NCBI GenBank assembly: GCA_003153505.1
Contig: PLZA01000034.1
Coordinates: 69,909 to 133,908 of the forward strand
Length of the DNA stretch: 64,000 nt
Direction of reading: 5' to 3'
Origin: Candidatus Dormiibacterota bacterium
Lineage (GTDB): Bacteria; Chloroflexota; Dormibacteria; Aeolococcales; Aeolococcaceae
Shown here: piece by piece, positions 1-8,047 of the stretch
Layout: every line of letters starts with the position of its first letter
Position numbering within the stretch: the first letter of the stretch is position 1
Notes under the pieces: model-generated
The model's database searches: none
The model's input: the letters and a program-made list of their open reading frames with translations, nothing else
Told to the model about the DNA's origin: nothing
Program-made: the position numbers and the translations under genes

Positions 1-1192
1 TCGCGCCGTCGAAGTCCCCACTGTTGACGAGCGTGCCCGCGCCGCTGTAGGGGGCTGCATCGACGTTGCCACCGGTGATGACCTCGACGATCGGCAGCGA
101 GTGCGCTCGCGCAAACGCCCAGTCCCGCGCGTCGTGACCGGGGACCGCCATGATGGCCCCGGTGCCGTAGCCACCGAGCACATATGGCGCCGCCCAGACG
201 GAGAGACGCGCGCCGGTGAGCGGATGGATCGCGGAGGAGCCGAGCTCCATCCCAATCGAGAAGTCAGGTTCGGCGGCCGTCGGCGGGAACTTGTTGCGCC
301 ACGCGTTGACCTCGCCCATGCGTTCCGGGGGCACGAAGTCCTCGAGCTCCGGATGGTCAGCGCCGATCACCAGGAAGGTGGCGCCGAAGAGCGTGTCGGG
401 GCGCGTGGTGAACACCGTGACGTCCTTTCGCCTGCACCCCTCGAGGTCGAAGAGGATGGTGGCGCCTTCGCTGCGCCCGATCCAGTTGCGCTGCATCGTC
501 TTCGTCGACTCCGACCAGTCGAGCGTGTCGAGCGCGTCGAGCATTTCCTGCGCGTAGCGCGTGATCTTGATCCACCACTGGCGGAGATACCGAGTCTGCA
601 CCGGCGTGTGGCAGCGCTCGCAGCGACCCTGCTCCACCTGCTCGTCGGCGAGCACCGTGAGGCATGACGGGCACCAGTTCACGGCCCCCTCGCGCCACTC
701 GATGAGCCCGGCGTTGAAGAGCCTGACGAATAGCCACTGCGTCCAGCGGTAGTACGACGGCTCCGCGGTGTTGACCTGATGACTCCAGTCGAACATCGAC
801 CCGATGCGCGCGAGCTGGTTCTCGCGGAAGTTGGCCACCGCGCGGCGCATCACCACCGCGGGATGTTCGCCGATCTTCATCGCGTAGTTCTCGGAGTGGA
901 TGCCGAAGGCATCGAAGCCCATCGGCTCGAAGACCGTGTCGCCCATGAGCCGCCGCCACCGGCCGTAGATGTCACCACCGGCGAACGGGATGATGTGCCC
1001 CACGTGCAACCCCTCGGCCGAGGGATACGGGAACATCATCAGGTTGTAGAAGGGACGATCCGGCAGGTCGAGGTCGGTGCGGTAGTCACCGCGTTCAGCC
1101 CAGACGCGCCGCCAGCGTGCCTCGACCGCTGCATGGTCGTATTCGCCGAGGTGTCCGGGGGCAGGCTCGACCGGAGCGGCATTGGTGTCCAT
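1..1192 (-). CDS. leuS: Leucyl-tRNA synthetase, N-terminal part (3' end outside window)
   Basis: Class I aminoacyl-tRNA synthetase that charges tRNA-Leu in the cytoplasm. Reading the minus strand from the ATG at 1192 gives about 397 codons with no stop before the window edge. The class I HIGH signature appears as GLHVGHI about residue 60, after the family's FPYPSAEGLHVGH stretch. A zinc-type CPSC/CERC pair, the WWIKIT block and the start of the editing (CP1) domain with TTRPDTLFGAT follow. The C-terminal half with KMSKS lies beyond base 1. The gene is divergent from the acetyltransferase at 1297. Identification is firm; only completeness is unknown. Confidence 0.95.
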   Translation of the reverse strand, partial: MDTNAAPVEPAPGHLGEYDHAAVEARWRRVWAERGDYRTDLDLPDRPFYNLMMFPYPSAEGLHVGHIIPFAGGDIYGRWRRLMGDTVFEPMGFDAFGIHSENYAMKIGEHPAVVMRRAVANFRENQLARIGSMFDWSHQVNTAEPSYYRWTQWLFVRLFNAGLIEWREGAVNWCPSCLTVLADEQVEQGRCERCHTPVQTRYLRQWWIKITRYAQEMLDALDTLDWSESTKTMQRNWIGRSEGATILFDLEGCRRKDVTVFTTRPDTLFGATFLVIGADHPELEDFVPPERMGEVNAWRNKFPPTAAEPDFSIGMELGSSAIHPLTGARLSVWAAPYVLGGYGTGAIMAVPGHDARDWAFARAHSLPIVEVITGGNVDAAPYSGAGTLVNSGDFDGA

Positions 1193-1296
1193 CTTCACAA
1201 AGGGTATCCCGAGTCCATGCCCAGCCCAAACCGGCCACGGACCGGGGCGGCGGCGCTTCGGGGTGGCGCGGCGGCCGCGAGTACACTCGGGCGCTC

Positions 1297-2496
1297 ATGG
1301 CACGAGAAGGCGACCCCATCGAGATTCGCGACGCCCGCGGCGACGATGACCTGCGTCGCTTCGCCGAGGTCGACGCCGAGTCGTTTGGGGGCAACGCCGC
1401 CGCGAATATGCGCTGGCTCACCGCCGCAGCGCCCCACGCTCCCCTTCGGCTCGCCTGCATCGAAGGTGAGGTCGCCGGCGGATACATGCTCCTGTCGTTC
1501 GGGCAGTTCTTCGGCGGGCGGTCGGTGCCCGCACAGGGGGTCACCGCCGTTGCCGTGCATCCCGCCTGGCGCCGCCGCGGTGTGGCCGGGGCGCTCATGC
1601 GCGACTGCGTCTCCCTGGCGCGCGAGCAGGGTGCCGCACTCGCACCCCTGCACGCGGCGACCGTCAGGCTGTATCGGCGCTGGGGATGGGAGGTGTGCTC
1701 CCAGACACTCCGGCAGATCGTCCGAACCGCGTCCCTGAGCGGGTTGTTCGGCTCCGGGAGAGTCCGGGCCAAACCGGACAGGGCGGCAATCGAATCGCTT
1801 CGCCGTTCTCATCTCGCCGACTGGGACGGACCGCTCGACCGGCCGGACTGGTTCCTGTCCGCGGAATGGGACGCGGGCGACCCGGACACCCCACGTTTCG
1901 AGTACGGCTGGTACGAGGACGACCGCCTCACCGGTTACGTGCGCTACGAGTCCGACCGCCAGGCCGGGAGCTGGATCCGGCTGCGTGTCCAGGAGCTGGT
2001 GGTGACCACGCTCGACGCGATGCGCGGTCTGCTCGGATTCCTCGGGGGGCAGGAGTCGCAGAGCAATGAGGTGATCTTCGTACACTCCGCGGTTCTCGAC
2101 GCGTCACCGCTGCTCTGGTTGCTCCCCGAGCCCCACCGTGACATCGAGGTCCAGGGCTTCCTCTGCTGGATGCAGCGTGTCGTCGATATCGACGTCGCGA
2201 TGCGCTCCCGGGGATGGCCGGCGACGGCTGCAGGCCGTGTGGAACTGGAGGTCAGCGACCCGGTCACCGGAGTCGAACGCGTGGTGCTCGAGGTTGAGGG
2301 AGGCTCGGCCCGGGTCACCCAAGGAGGGAGTGGCCAGGTGCGCTGCGGCATCGGGACTCTCTCGGCCTGGTACTCGAGCGCGTTGCGGGCGCGGGACGCG
2401 GTCCGGCTCGGGCTGCTGGAGGGCGATCTCTCGGCCGTGAGCACCATGGACGCGCTGATCGCGGGCGGTCGCTCCTGGATGCCTGACTTCTTCTGA
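1297..2496 (+). CDS. eis: Eis-like GNAT N-acetyltransferase
   Basis: 399-residue protein of the Eis family (known members are about 400 residues), which use acetyl-CoA to acetylate amines such as aminoglycosides and protein lysines. The N-terminal GNAT domain has the acetyl-CoA loop AWRRRGVAGALM near residue 90. Tyr126 falls in LYRRWGW at the same number as the general acid Tyr126 of mycobacterial Eis, and the protein ends in Phe, as Eis does, whose C-terminal carboxylate takes part in catalysis. A middle GNAT-like region and a C-terminal sterol-carrier-like domain complete the fold. The reading frame is open further upstream to 1117, but family length and the N-terminus place the start at ATG 1297. 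The substrate is not evident. Confidence 0.85.
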   Translation: MAREGDPIEIRDARGDDDLRRFAEVDAESFGGNAAANMRWLTAAAPHAPLRLACIEGEVAGGYMLLSFGQFFGGRSVPAQGVTAVAVHPAWRRRGVAGALMRDCVSLAREQGAALAPLHAATVRLYRRWGWEVCSQTLRQIVRTASLSGLFGSGRVRAKPDRAAIESLRRSHLADWDGPLDRPDWFLSAEWDAGDPDTPRFEYGWYEDDRLTGYVRYESDRQAGSWIRLRVQELVVTTLDAMRGLLGFLGGQESQSNEVIFVHSAVLDASPLLWLLPEPHRDIEVQGFLCWMQRVVDIDVAMRSRGWPATAAGRVELEVSDPVTGVERVVLEVEGGSARVTQGGSGQVRCGIGTLSAWYSSALRARDAVRLGLLEGDLSAVSTMDALIAGGRSWMPDFF

Positions 2497-2514
2497 CCGA
2501 CGAGGTGGCGGCCG

Positions 2515-3663
2515 ATGCCTAAGATCGCGACCATGGCCGACAGCACGCTGCTGCACCTCCGCATTGCTCGGCTGCGCTCCCAGCACCTCACCGATGACAC
2601 GCGCGTGACTGGTGATGTCGCGGCCGTGACTCGCTCCGTATGCGCGATCCAGGCGCAGGCCTTCGACGCGGCGCGACACCAGGTCCGCGCCCGCAGTGTG
2701 GGGCTCACCGCAGCGGCGGTGGATCAGGCGTTCGAGGAGGAGCGCTCGGTGGTGCGCACGTGGTTGATGCGCGGGACCCTCCACGTCTGTGCGGCCGACG
2801 ACCTGCGCTGGCTGATGGATGTCTTCGGCAATGCCATCAATCAATTCGGCGCGAGCGGGCGGAGGAACCTCGGTCTCGACGACGCAACCTGTGCGCGCGG
2901 AGTCGCGGTGATACGCACAGCGCTCGCAGCCGGCCCGATGGCACGAAGAGAGATCCGCAGGCACCTGGTGGACGCCGGCGTGCTCGAGGAGCCTGTGGGG
3001 CAGACCCTGGTGCATCTCCTCTATCACGCCGCGGCGTGCGGCGTCGTCTGTTGCGGACCGCGCATGGGCCGCGATGACAGCTTCGTGCTGCTCGACGACT
3101 GGGTGCCCCCGTCGAAGGGGCCGCGTGGCGGGGCGGCGCTCGCCGAGCTTGCCCTGCGGTATTTCGGCGCCTACGGACCCGCTGGAGAGGCAGATTTCGC
3201 CGCCTGGTCGGGGCTGCGCCGGAGCACGATTCGTGCGGCCATGGCGGCGATCGGCCCGGAGCTGATGGAGTTTCCGGGTTCGGTCCGAGGCTTGTGGACC
3301 CTCGGGCCGGCGATACCTGACCCCGACCTCGTCCGGCCGGCCGTTCGCCTGCTCGGCCATTTCGACACCTACCTCCTCGGCTACCGCCGGCGCGAGCACC
3401 TCGGCGACGCTGCCGCGGAAGCCTGGATCCACGACGGCGGCGGCGGCTGGATCCGCCCGGTGATCTGCGTCGACGGCTGGATCGCGGGCGGATGGCGACT
3501 CGAGAAATCCTCCAGCGGGATCGAGATCACCGTCATGCCCTTCGATCGAATCAGCCGCCGAGCCGATCCGGCGATCGGCCGCGAGACCGCCTCCATCGGC
3601 AGTTTCCTGGAACGGCCGGCGCGTTGGTCGCGCGGGCCGCTCTACGATGCGGAGAGTCGGTGA
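2515..3663 (+). CDS. Winged-helix DNA-binding protein, AlkZ/HTH_42 family
   Basis: 382 residues matching by eye the winged-helix DNA-binding family (PF06224) that includes the AlkZ and YcaQ DNA glycosylases, which unhook interstrand crosslinks or excise bulky alkyl bases. Near residue 46 it has IQAQ, the Q-x-Q form of the catalytic QxQ/QxD motif, followed by the typical VRTWLMRGTLH block. It begins 18 bases after the eis-like gene with a GAGGTGG ribosome site, so co-transcription is likely. An in-frame ATG at 2533 is an alternative start. Whether it is a glycosylase or only a DNA-binding relative cannot be settled here. Confidence 0.75.
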   Translation: MPKIATMADSTLLHLRIARLRSQHLTDDTRVTGDVAAVTRSVCAIQAQAFDAARHQVRARSVGLTAAAVDQAFEEERSVVRTWLMRGTLHVCAADDLRWLMDVFGNAINQFGASGRRNLGLDDATCARGVAVIRTALAAGPMARREIRRHLVDAGVLEEPVGQTLVHLLYHAAACGVVCCGPRMGRDDSFVLLDDWVPPSKGPRGGAALAELALRYFGAYGPAGEADFAAWSGLRRSTIRAAMAAIGPELMEFPGSVRGLWTLGPAIPDPDLVRPAVRLLGHFDTYLLGYRRREHLGDAAAEAWIHDGGGGWIRPVICVDGWIAGGWRLEKSSSGIEITVMPFDRISRRADPAIGRETASIGSFLERPARWSRGPLYDAESR

Positions 3664-3714
3664 CGGAGTGGCGCGATCAGCGTTTCCGGCGCAGGGAGCG
3701 GTCACGCTCCGCAG

Positions 3715-5628
3715 ATGCAGGCAGGATCACCGGCAAGGCCCGATCGCAGCCTCACGCAGCGGCTCGCACGAGTGTTCGTCGTGGTCACGCTGCTGATCGT
3801 CGCAACGCTGGTGGTCATGGGTGGATGCTTCGCGGCCGTGCTCGGGCACTTCGAGCCGACGGTCAGCAGCCTCATCGTCGGGCGCAACGCCGTGGACACG
3901 GTCCAGACGGGGATGCTCGATGAGGAGACCGGGCTTCGCGGATACCTCAACAGTGGGGATCAGCTTTACCTGTCCGCTTACTACGCGGGGCAGGCCGCGA
4001 TCCTGGCCGGCGACAGCGGCTCTGTCGACCTCGCCACGCGGCCGGATCTCGTGCGCGGCATTCTGGCGATGCGAGTCGCTCAGCAGCGCTGGCTGAGCGA
4101 GTGGGCGACTCCTGCGCTGGCAATCGAGCGCGCCGTCACCAGTCCTACTGCGCAGCGGAGCTTTCTGCTGAGCGGCAAGACCCTCTTCGACACGTACAGC
4201 GTGGCAAGCGATGCAGTGAGCACGCAGGTCGACGCCGATGTCACTGCGGAGCAGACCGCTGAGCACAACGTCGTGCTCATCGCGCTTGCCGTCGTCTGCG
4301 CGATGCTCATGCTCACGGTCGTCGTTGCCCGCCGTCAGCACCGCGCATTGCGCGCCGCGGTCGTCACGCCCGTCAACGACCTGCTCACCACGATGCGCAG
4401 GGTTGGCGCGGGCGACCTCACCGCACAACCGGCGGGTATTGGACCCCCGGAGCTGCGCGAGGTTGCCGCCGAACTCGGCCATATGACGACGACCTTGGTG
4501 GGAGAACGATCGCGGATGGCGGCCGCTGAGGCCGAGATGCGTTCGCAGGCGGCACGGCTCGAGCTCATCGTCAACGTGGGCAGGGAGATCTCGGGCAGCC
4601 TGAGCCTCCGGTATGTCGCGGAGGCGGTGGGCGGGGCAGCCGTCAGGATCAGCGGGTTCGACTCGGCGCGGATGTGGATCATCAATGAAGACCGCCGCGA
4701 GCTCAACGTCGTGCACGACACCGACACGGATCACGGCCGGAAGACAGCGCAAGCGTCCCTGCAGTTGGGCGAGGGCCTGGTCGGGAGAGCCGGTCAATTC
4801 GGGCGCATGCTGGCGACGCAGACGATCGGCTCACTGGCGACCGAGTATCGGGCCGGCACCGAGATCTCCGCGCTCGCCGTGCCGATGATCGTTGGCGCAC
4901 GCATCGTCGGCATCCTCGAGCTCATCTCTGGTGATCCCGTCGCCGTCGACGGCAGCAGCCTCGACGTCATGCACAGCCTCGCCGGCCAGGCGGCCACCGC
5001 GGTCGAGGCGGCGCGCTTCCATCAGACCGCCGATGAGCTGAGTCACACCGATGCGCTCACCCACCTGCCCAATCGACGAAGTCTCGAGCTGGACCTTGAC
5101 CTGGAGGTCGCGAGAAGTCTGCGGTACAACCGCCCGATTGCCTGCATCATGCTCGACGTCGACCATTTCAAGGAGGTCAACGACCGTCACGGGCACCAGG
5201 CCGGAGACGAGATCCTGTCGGAGTTCGGGAGTGCGTTTGCGCGGTCGCTGCGCGAAACCGACACCGCGTACCGCTACGGTGGTGAGGAATTCTGCGTGCT
5301 CCTTCGCGAGAGCGATGCCCAGGATGCGGTGGTCGTCGCCGAGCGGCTGCGCATCGAAATTGCCAATCGATTCGCCGGCAACCGAGGATCGCCGACGGTC
5401 ACGGCGTCGCTGGGTGTGGCGGCGATCCCCAGCGACGCCATTGACGCGAAGACCCTGATCGCGGCGGCTGACAAGGCCCTCTACGCGGCCAAGGCGGCTG
5501 GGCGGAACTGCGTCGTTCGCGCCTCCTCAACGCGCGTTGTCCACGTCAGAGCCACCCGTGGACGCTCGCGTCCGACGTCGGTGCCACCCTCCCCAGTCGT
5601 GGTCACCGAGGCGTCGACCGCGTCCTGA
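3715..5628 (+). CDS. Membrane diguanylate cyclase, CHASE3-HAMP-GAF-GGDEF
   Basis: 637 residues. Transmembrane segments at about 17-39 and 183-205 enclose an extracytoplasmic CHASE3-type sensor with DEETGLRGYL near residue 67. HAMP (about 207-265), GAF (about 285-440) and GGDEF (about 450-605) domains follow. The active-site loop is GGEEF at residues 522-526, a functional variant, and an inhibitory RxxD site (RETD, 513-516) lies exactly five residues upstream, so product inhibition by c-di-GMP is expected. It should convert two GTP to c-di-GMP in response to an external and a small-molecule signal. No EAL or HD-GYP partner is nearby. The ribosome site is weak, so the start is less certain than the identity. 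Confidence 0.9.
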   Translation: MQAGSPARPDRSLTQRLARVFVVVTLLIVATLVVMGGCFAAVLGHFEPTVSSLIVGRNAVDTVQTGMLDEETGLRGYLNSGDQLYLSAYYAGQAAILAGDSGSVDLATRPDLVRGILAMRVAQQRWLSEWATPALAIERAVTSPTAQRSFLLSGKTLFDTYSVASDAVSTQVDADVTAEQTAEHNVVLIALAVVCAMLMLTVVVARRQHRALRAAVVTPVNDLLTTMRRVGAGDLTAQPAGIGPPELREVAAELGHMTTTLVGERSRMAAAEAEMRSQAARLELIVNVGREISGSLSLRYVAEAVGGAAVRISGFDSARMWIINEDRRELNVVHDTDTDHGRKTAQASLQLGEGLVGRAGQFGRMLATQTIGSLATEYRAGTEISALAVPMIVGARIVGILELISGDPVAVDGSSLDVMHSLAGQAATAVEAARFHQTADELSHTDALTHLPNRRSLELDLDLEVARSLRYNRPIACIMLDVDHFKEVNDRHGHQAGDEILSEFGSAFARSLRETDTAYRYGGEEFCVLLRESDAQDAVVVAERLRIEIANRFAGNRGSPTVTASLGVAAIPSDAIDAKTLIAAADKALYAAKAAGRNCVVRASSTRVVHVRATRGRSRPTSVPPSPVVVTEASTAS

Positions 5629-5800
5629 CGCGGGGCCCGGTTCTCGTGACGCGCCCTGGCTCGACCGGGTCTCACCCGCGTGGACGGTGAGGCAGGATGC
5701 CCGGGGTACCATTGGGCAGGCGCGGCACCCACAAGGCGCCGCTCGGGGTTCCTTGGGGCACGCCCGGTTTCGACGGGCAGCAGTCGGAGACCCGTGACAT

Positions 5801-5872
5801 GCCGACGTAGCTCAGTGGTAGAGCAGCGGTTTCGTAAACCGCTGGCCGGGAGTTCGAATCTCCCCGTCGGCT
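5801..5872 (+). tRNA. tRNA-Thr (anticodon CGT)
   Basis: Full cloverleaf: 7-bp acceptor GCCGACG/CGTCGGC, D-arm GCTC/GAGC with loop AGTGGTA, anticodon stem GCGGT/ACCGC with loop TTCGTAA (anticodon CGT, reads ACG), T-arm GGGAG/CTCCC with loop TTCGAAT. The 3' CCA is not encoded. The following 2 kb look accessory, so this tRNA is a plausible integration site. Confidence 0.95.
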
Positions 5873-5969
5873 ATTCAAAATTGAACTTCCGGCGAGCCCG
5901 TTCTGACGCGTAAACCGCCGAATACGTACGCTGTCAATACGCTGTCAGCGCGGACCGGACCGGCAGGTG

Positions 5970-5986
5970 GTGGGTCAGTTTGAATC
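5970..5986 (+). repeat. 17-bp inverted repeat, left copy
   Basis: GTGGGTCAGTTTGAATC, repeated exactly in inverse orientation at 6292-6308. Both copies continue into a GGG/CCC run. The pair bounds 339 bases holding one small membrane-protein frame and resembles the ends of a small mobile element. No transposase is inside. Confidence 0.7.
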
Positions 5987-6235
5987 GGGAGGTCGACGAG
6001 CCTCACGTCGGGCTCTCAGGGCCATGGGAATCGCAAGAAGAACCGCAAGCATCGCCATGAAGACCATAAAGAACCCCGTCGCGCCAACGACGGTGCGGCC
6101 GTCGGTCACCGGACCACGTGGCACAAGGCCGAGAAGCAAGAGCACTAAGCCGCCCGCGAGGATCCAGCATCGGTGCTTGAATACCCAAGGCATGCCCCGA
6201 TCATCCCACGGATCGCGGCGACCCAATAGGGCCAT
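5975..6235 (-). CDS. Small two-helix membrane protein
   Basis: About 86 residues from ATG 6235, or 72 from ATG 6193. Two strongly hydrophobic segments (CWILAGGLVLLLLGLV and GFFMVFMAMLAVLLAIPMAL) are joined by a short polar loop, with a basic tail of ALRARREARRPPDSN type, as expected for an inner-membrane hairpin with both ends inside. No family is recognised. The stop codon lies inside the left inverted repeat and the open frame reaches back into the right one, so the gene is essentially framed by the repeats. A chance open frame is possible, but the hydrophobic pattern argues for a real protein. Confidence 0.5.
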   Translation of the reverse strand: MALLGRRDPWDDRGMPWVFKHRCWILAGGLVLLLLGLVPRGPVTDGRTVVGATGFFMVFMAMLAVLLAIPMALRARREARRPPDSN

Positions 6236-6291
6236 CGCTGGGGTCGCCCCCGGCGTCGAGCCCCGCCCGATAAGATCTGGCCCACTGCCCG

Positions 6292-6308
6292 GATTCAAAC
6301 TGACCCAC
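6292..6308 (-). repeat. 17-bp inverted repeat, right copy
   Basis: Exact reverse complement of 5970-5986. See the left copy. Confidence 0.7.
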
Positions 6309-6359
6309 TACCCACGCCCCCTTGAATCCCGGACCTCGTGGTGCAAACATTCGTACGTG

Positions 6360-6557
6360 ATGCAGGTCTACGTCTCGCCGTATCGCGGTGCCGGTGCCGA
6401 CTGGCAGCGCTGCGACTTCTGTGACCGCACGCCGGTCGTCGTGTTCGCCCGTAGGGATGGCGCGTTCGGCTCCGCGCTGTTCTGCGCCGACTGCGAGCCG
6501 AAGGTCCGGGAAGGCGACCACAAGGTCGTGGCGAAGGTCCCGAGCGGTAGACCGTGA
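6360..6557 (+). CDS. Small Cys-rich (zinc-ribbon-like) hypothetical protein
   Basis: 65 residues from ATG 6360. Two cysteine pairs, CDFC and CADC, about 24 residues apart suggest a single zinc ribbon. Beyond that no family is recognised. The stop is 3 bases before the next start, so the two genes are probably co-transcribed. It lies in the accessory stretch after tRNA-Thr. Confidence 0.55.
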   Translation: MQVYVSPYRGAGADWQRCDFCDRTPVVVFARRDGAFGSALFCADCEPKVREGDHKVVAKVPSGRP

Positions 6558-6560
6558 ACG

Positions 6561-7154
6561 ATGCCGTCACCTACTCCGACGATTGCGGTTGCGGTCGTCG
6601 CCGCGCTCGCGTTCGCCGTTACCGTGTGGCAGACGATCGAGAGCCGCAAGTCGATCGAGACAGCCACGAAAGCCACGGAAGCGGCGGTCCGCCAGGCTAT
6701 TGCGACCGAGAAGTTGCTTGACGAGACGCTGGTCAATCGCGAGTTAGATTGGCGACCTATGCTGGTCTGGGTGCGCCGCCACGGCAACATATGGAACACC
6801 GGGCGCGGTCCCGGGTATCGCGTGGTCGTAGCGGATGGTCGAGACAAACCGACGATGCACGTCTCGCAACCCATCCCGGTCGGGGCTGGCCCTAGTCAAA
6901 ACGAAATCGACGCCTTTACGTGGATTGACTACAACGACTGGCCGAGCGGAGTACTTCCCGACGGCGCGGAATGGGGCGTCTTCTGCGAGGACCAATTCCG
7001 CAATAGGTTCCGCTTCCTCGACAAAGGCGAGCCGCCGGATATTTGTCATCCCGAGGACGAGCAGTCGGTCGTCGCGTGGCTCCGGGTGTGGCGATTGGCT
7101 AACCCGACGCGACCGGCGACTGCGAAGCCGAGGGCCATGCTATTGGATGCCTGA
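6561..7154 (+). CDS. Membrane-anchored hypothetical protein
   Basis: 197 residues. One N-terminal transmembrane helix (about 7-24, IAVAVVAALAFAVTVWQ) is followed by a short charged helix (about 25-60, SRKSIETATKATEAAVRQ) and a soluble aromatic-rich domain. The layout, one helix plus a short helical linker and a beta-like domain beginning at WRPMLVW, is common in uncharacterised proteins of mobile regions. No catalytic motif is visible. It sits 3 bases after the zinc-ribbon-like gene. Confidence 0.6.
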   Translation: MPSPTPTIAVAVVAALAFAVTVWQTIESRKSIETATKATEAAVRQAIATEKLLDETLVNRELDWRPMLVWVRRHGNIWNTGRGPGYRVVVADGRDKPTMHVSQPIPVGAGPSQNEIDAFTWIDYNDWPSGVLPDGAEWGVFCEDQFRNRFRFLDKGEPPDICHPEDEQSVVAWLRVWRLANPTRPATAKPRAMLLDA

Positions 7155-7231
7155 GGATCTCGAGACGACGATGGTGGCGGATGTCTGACTCCGACCGGGG
7201 CGTCCAGCGAAGCTCAAGGGCGGGCGAATTG

Positions 7232-7746
7232 ATGCGCATCGCAACCGTCGTCGTTGCCGCGCTGCTGGTGGCGGGATGTTCGGTGTTCCCAAAATCGCAG
7301 AGCGCCCCGGCAGCGACCGTAGCTCGGCCACCTGTTCACACGGTCGTTCTCGCCACCGCCTCCTGGCCACGACGGACGGCGGCGCGCAGTGGTCGATGAG
7401 GCGGGATGAGCAGGCACTCCAAGGCGGCAGCGTTGCGTCGACGGGTGCAGAGTGGGTCTCCGTCGGCGGGTCAGGTTCCATCTATGTCAGCGGGTTCACC
7501 GCCGGCATCGACCGCAGCACCGACTCCGGTCGGCCGTGGAGCACGCTGCGCCTTCCGATGCCCGCAATCGGCACGCCGGGGACGAGCCAGTACTGCTCGA
7601 TCGCTGAGCGGGGAACATCCTTGCTGGTTACTGTGCGCGAGTCCGTGAGCGATGCCCCGAAGTCGTACTTCGAATTGAGTGACGATGGCGGCGCCAGGTG
7701 GACGCAAGTCACCACTCCCTCGGGAGTGACTGCCCTATTGTGCTGA
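7232..7746 (+). pseudogene. Frameshifted lipoprotein with BNR/sialidase-like repeats
   Basis: From ATG 7232 a lipoprotein signal with lipobox LLVAGC and a proline/alanine linker reads up to about 7350 and then runs to a stop at about 7399. A second frame, shifted by -1, reads from about 7340 to 7746 and contains TTDGGAQWS and SDDGGARWTQV, the Asp-box/BNR signature of sialidase-like beta-propellers. Joined by one frame change near 7345-7365 they give one exported lipoprotein of about 170 residues, short for a full propeller. No slippery heptamer is visible. A disabled gene or a sequence error is likelier than programmed frameshifting. Confidence 0.65.
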
Positions 7747-7747
7747 C

Positions 7748-7769
7748 GGAGCGGGCTCATGCCCGCTTC
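7748..7769. terminator. Hairpin between convergent genes
   Basis: AGCGGGC-TCAT-GCCCGCT stem-loop (7750-7767), extendable by two pairs, followed on the plus strand by TTCGGTTT. It lies between the ends of two genes that point at each other, so it could terminate from both sides. The T-run is weak. Confidence 0.5.
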
Positions 7770-7772
7770 GGT

Positions 7773-7997
7773 TTACACCGGGTCGACGAGGAGTCTGCGA
7801 GTGTGCCCGGCCGACGCCAACGCGGCAAGGAACCGGCGCACCGTTCCGCCCGGATGGTTCTGATGCGCGGTGCAGTTGAGCCAGATCTGGCGGTCCGTGG
7901 CCACCGCGGCCATGGGCTCACCGCAGTCGCAGAATGGGGTCTCGCGTTCGGCGCGCTCGATGAGCGCCACGATGCGGGTGTCGTCTCTCGTTGTCAT
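7773..7997 (-). CDS. Small Cys-containing protein divergent from TetR
   Basis: 74 residues from ATG 7997, which has a good ribosome site (GGAG, 7 bases upstream). The sequence has CDCGEPM and a later NCTAHQNHPGG stretch, so three Cys and nearby His could bind a metal. No named family is recognised. It is transcribed away from the TetR gene at 8048 and shares its 50-bp promoter gap, which contains a palindrome, so it is the likely target of that repressor. Confidence 0.65.
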   Translation of the reverse strand: MTTRDDTRIVALIERAERETPFCDCGEPMAAVATDRQIWLNCTAHQNHPGGTVRRFLAALASAGHTRRLLVDPV

Positions 7998-8016
7998 ATT
8001 GATCTCCAGTAACATC

Positions 8017-8036
8017 GATACGATGCGTTCCGTATC
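8017..8036. promoter_or_regulatory. Candidate TetR operator
   Basis: Perfect 6-bp inverted half-sites GATACG-8 bases-CGTATC centred in the gap between the divergent small gene (start 7997) and tetR (start 8048). A TANNNT element (TATCAT, 8033-8038) overlaps its right half 9 bases before the tetR ATG, so binding would block tetR transcription, the usual autoregulation of this family. Confidence 0.6.
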
Positions 8037-8047
8037 ATAGCAGCCCC

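Noticed and set aside
2104..3705. A 533-codon open frame on the minus strand across eis-like and AlkZ-like genes
   Set aside because: Antisense shadow of two recognised proteins; no domain.
5755..5777. A tmRNA-like 5' motif (GGGG...GGTTTCGACGGG) just before tRNA-Thr
   Set aside because: No matching 3' acceptor half with a paired CCCC and T-arm is found within about 600 bases, and tRNA-Thr starts 24 bases later, so a complete tmRNA cannot fit. A chance match or remnant is likelier.
5927..5947. Direct repeat TACGCTGTCA / ATACGCTGTCA after tRNA-Thr
   Set aside because: Only two short copies in tandem and no flanking repeat pattern; no sign of a CRISPR array or origin.
7340..7370. Programmed -1 frameshift in the BNR lipoprotein gene
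   Set aside because: No X-XXY-YYZ heptamer or downstream pseudoknot-like structure is visible. Mutation or sequence error explains it more simply.
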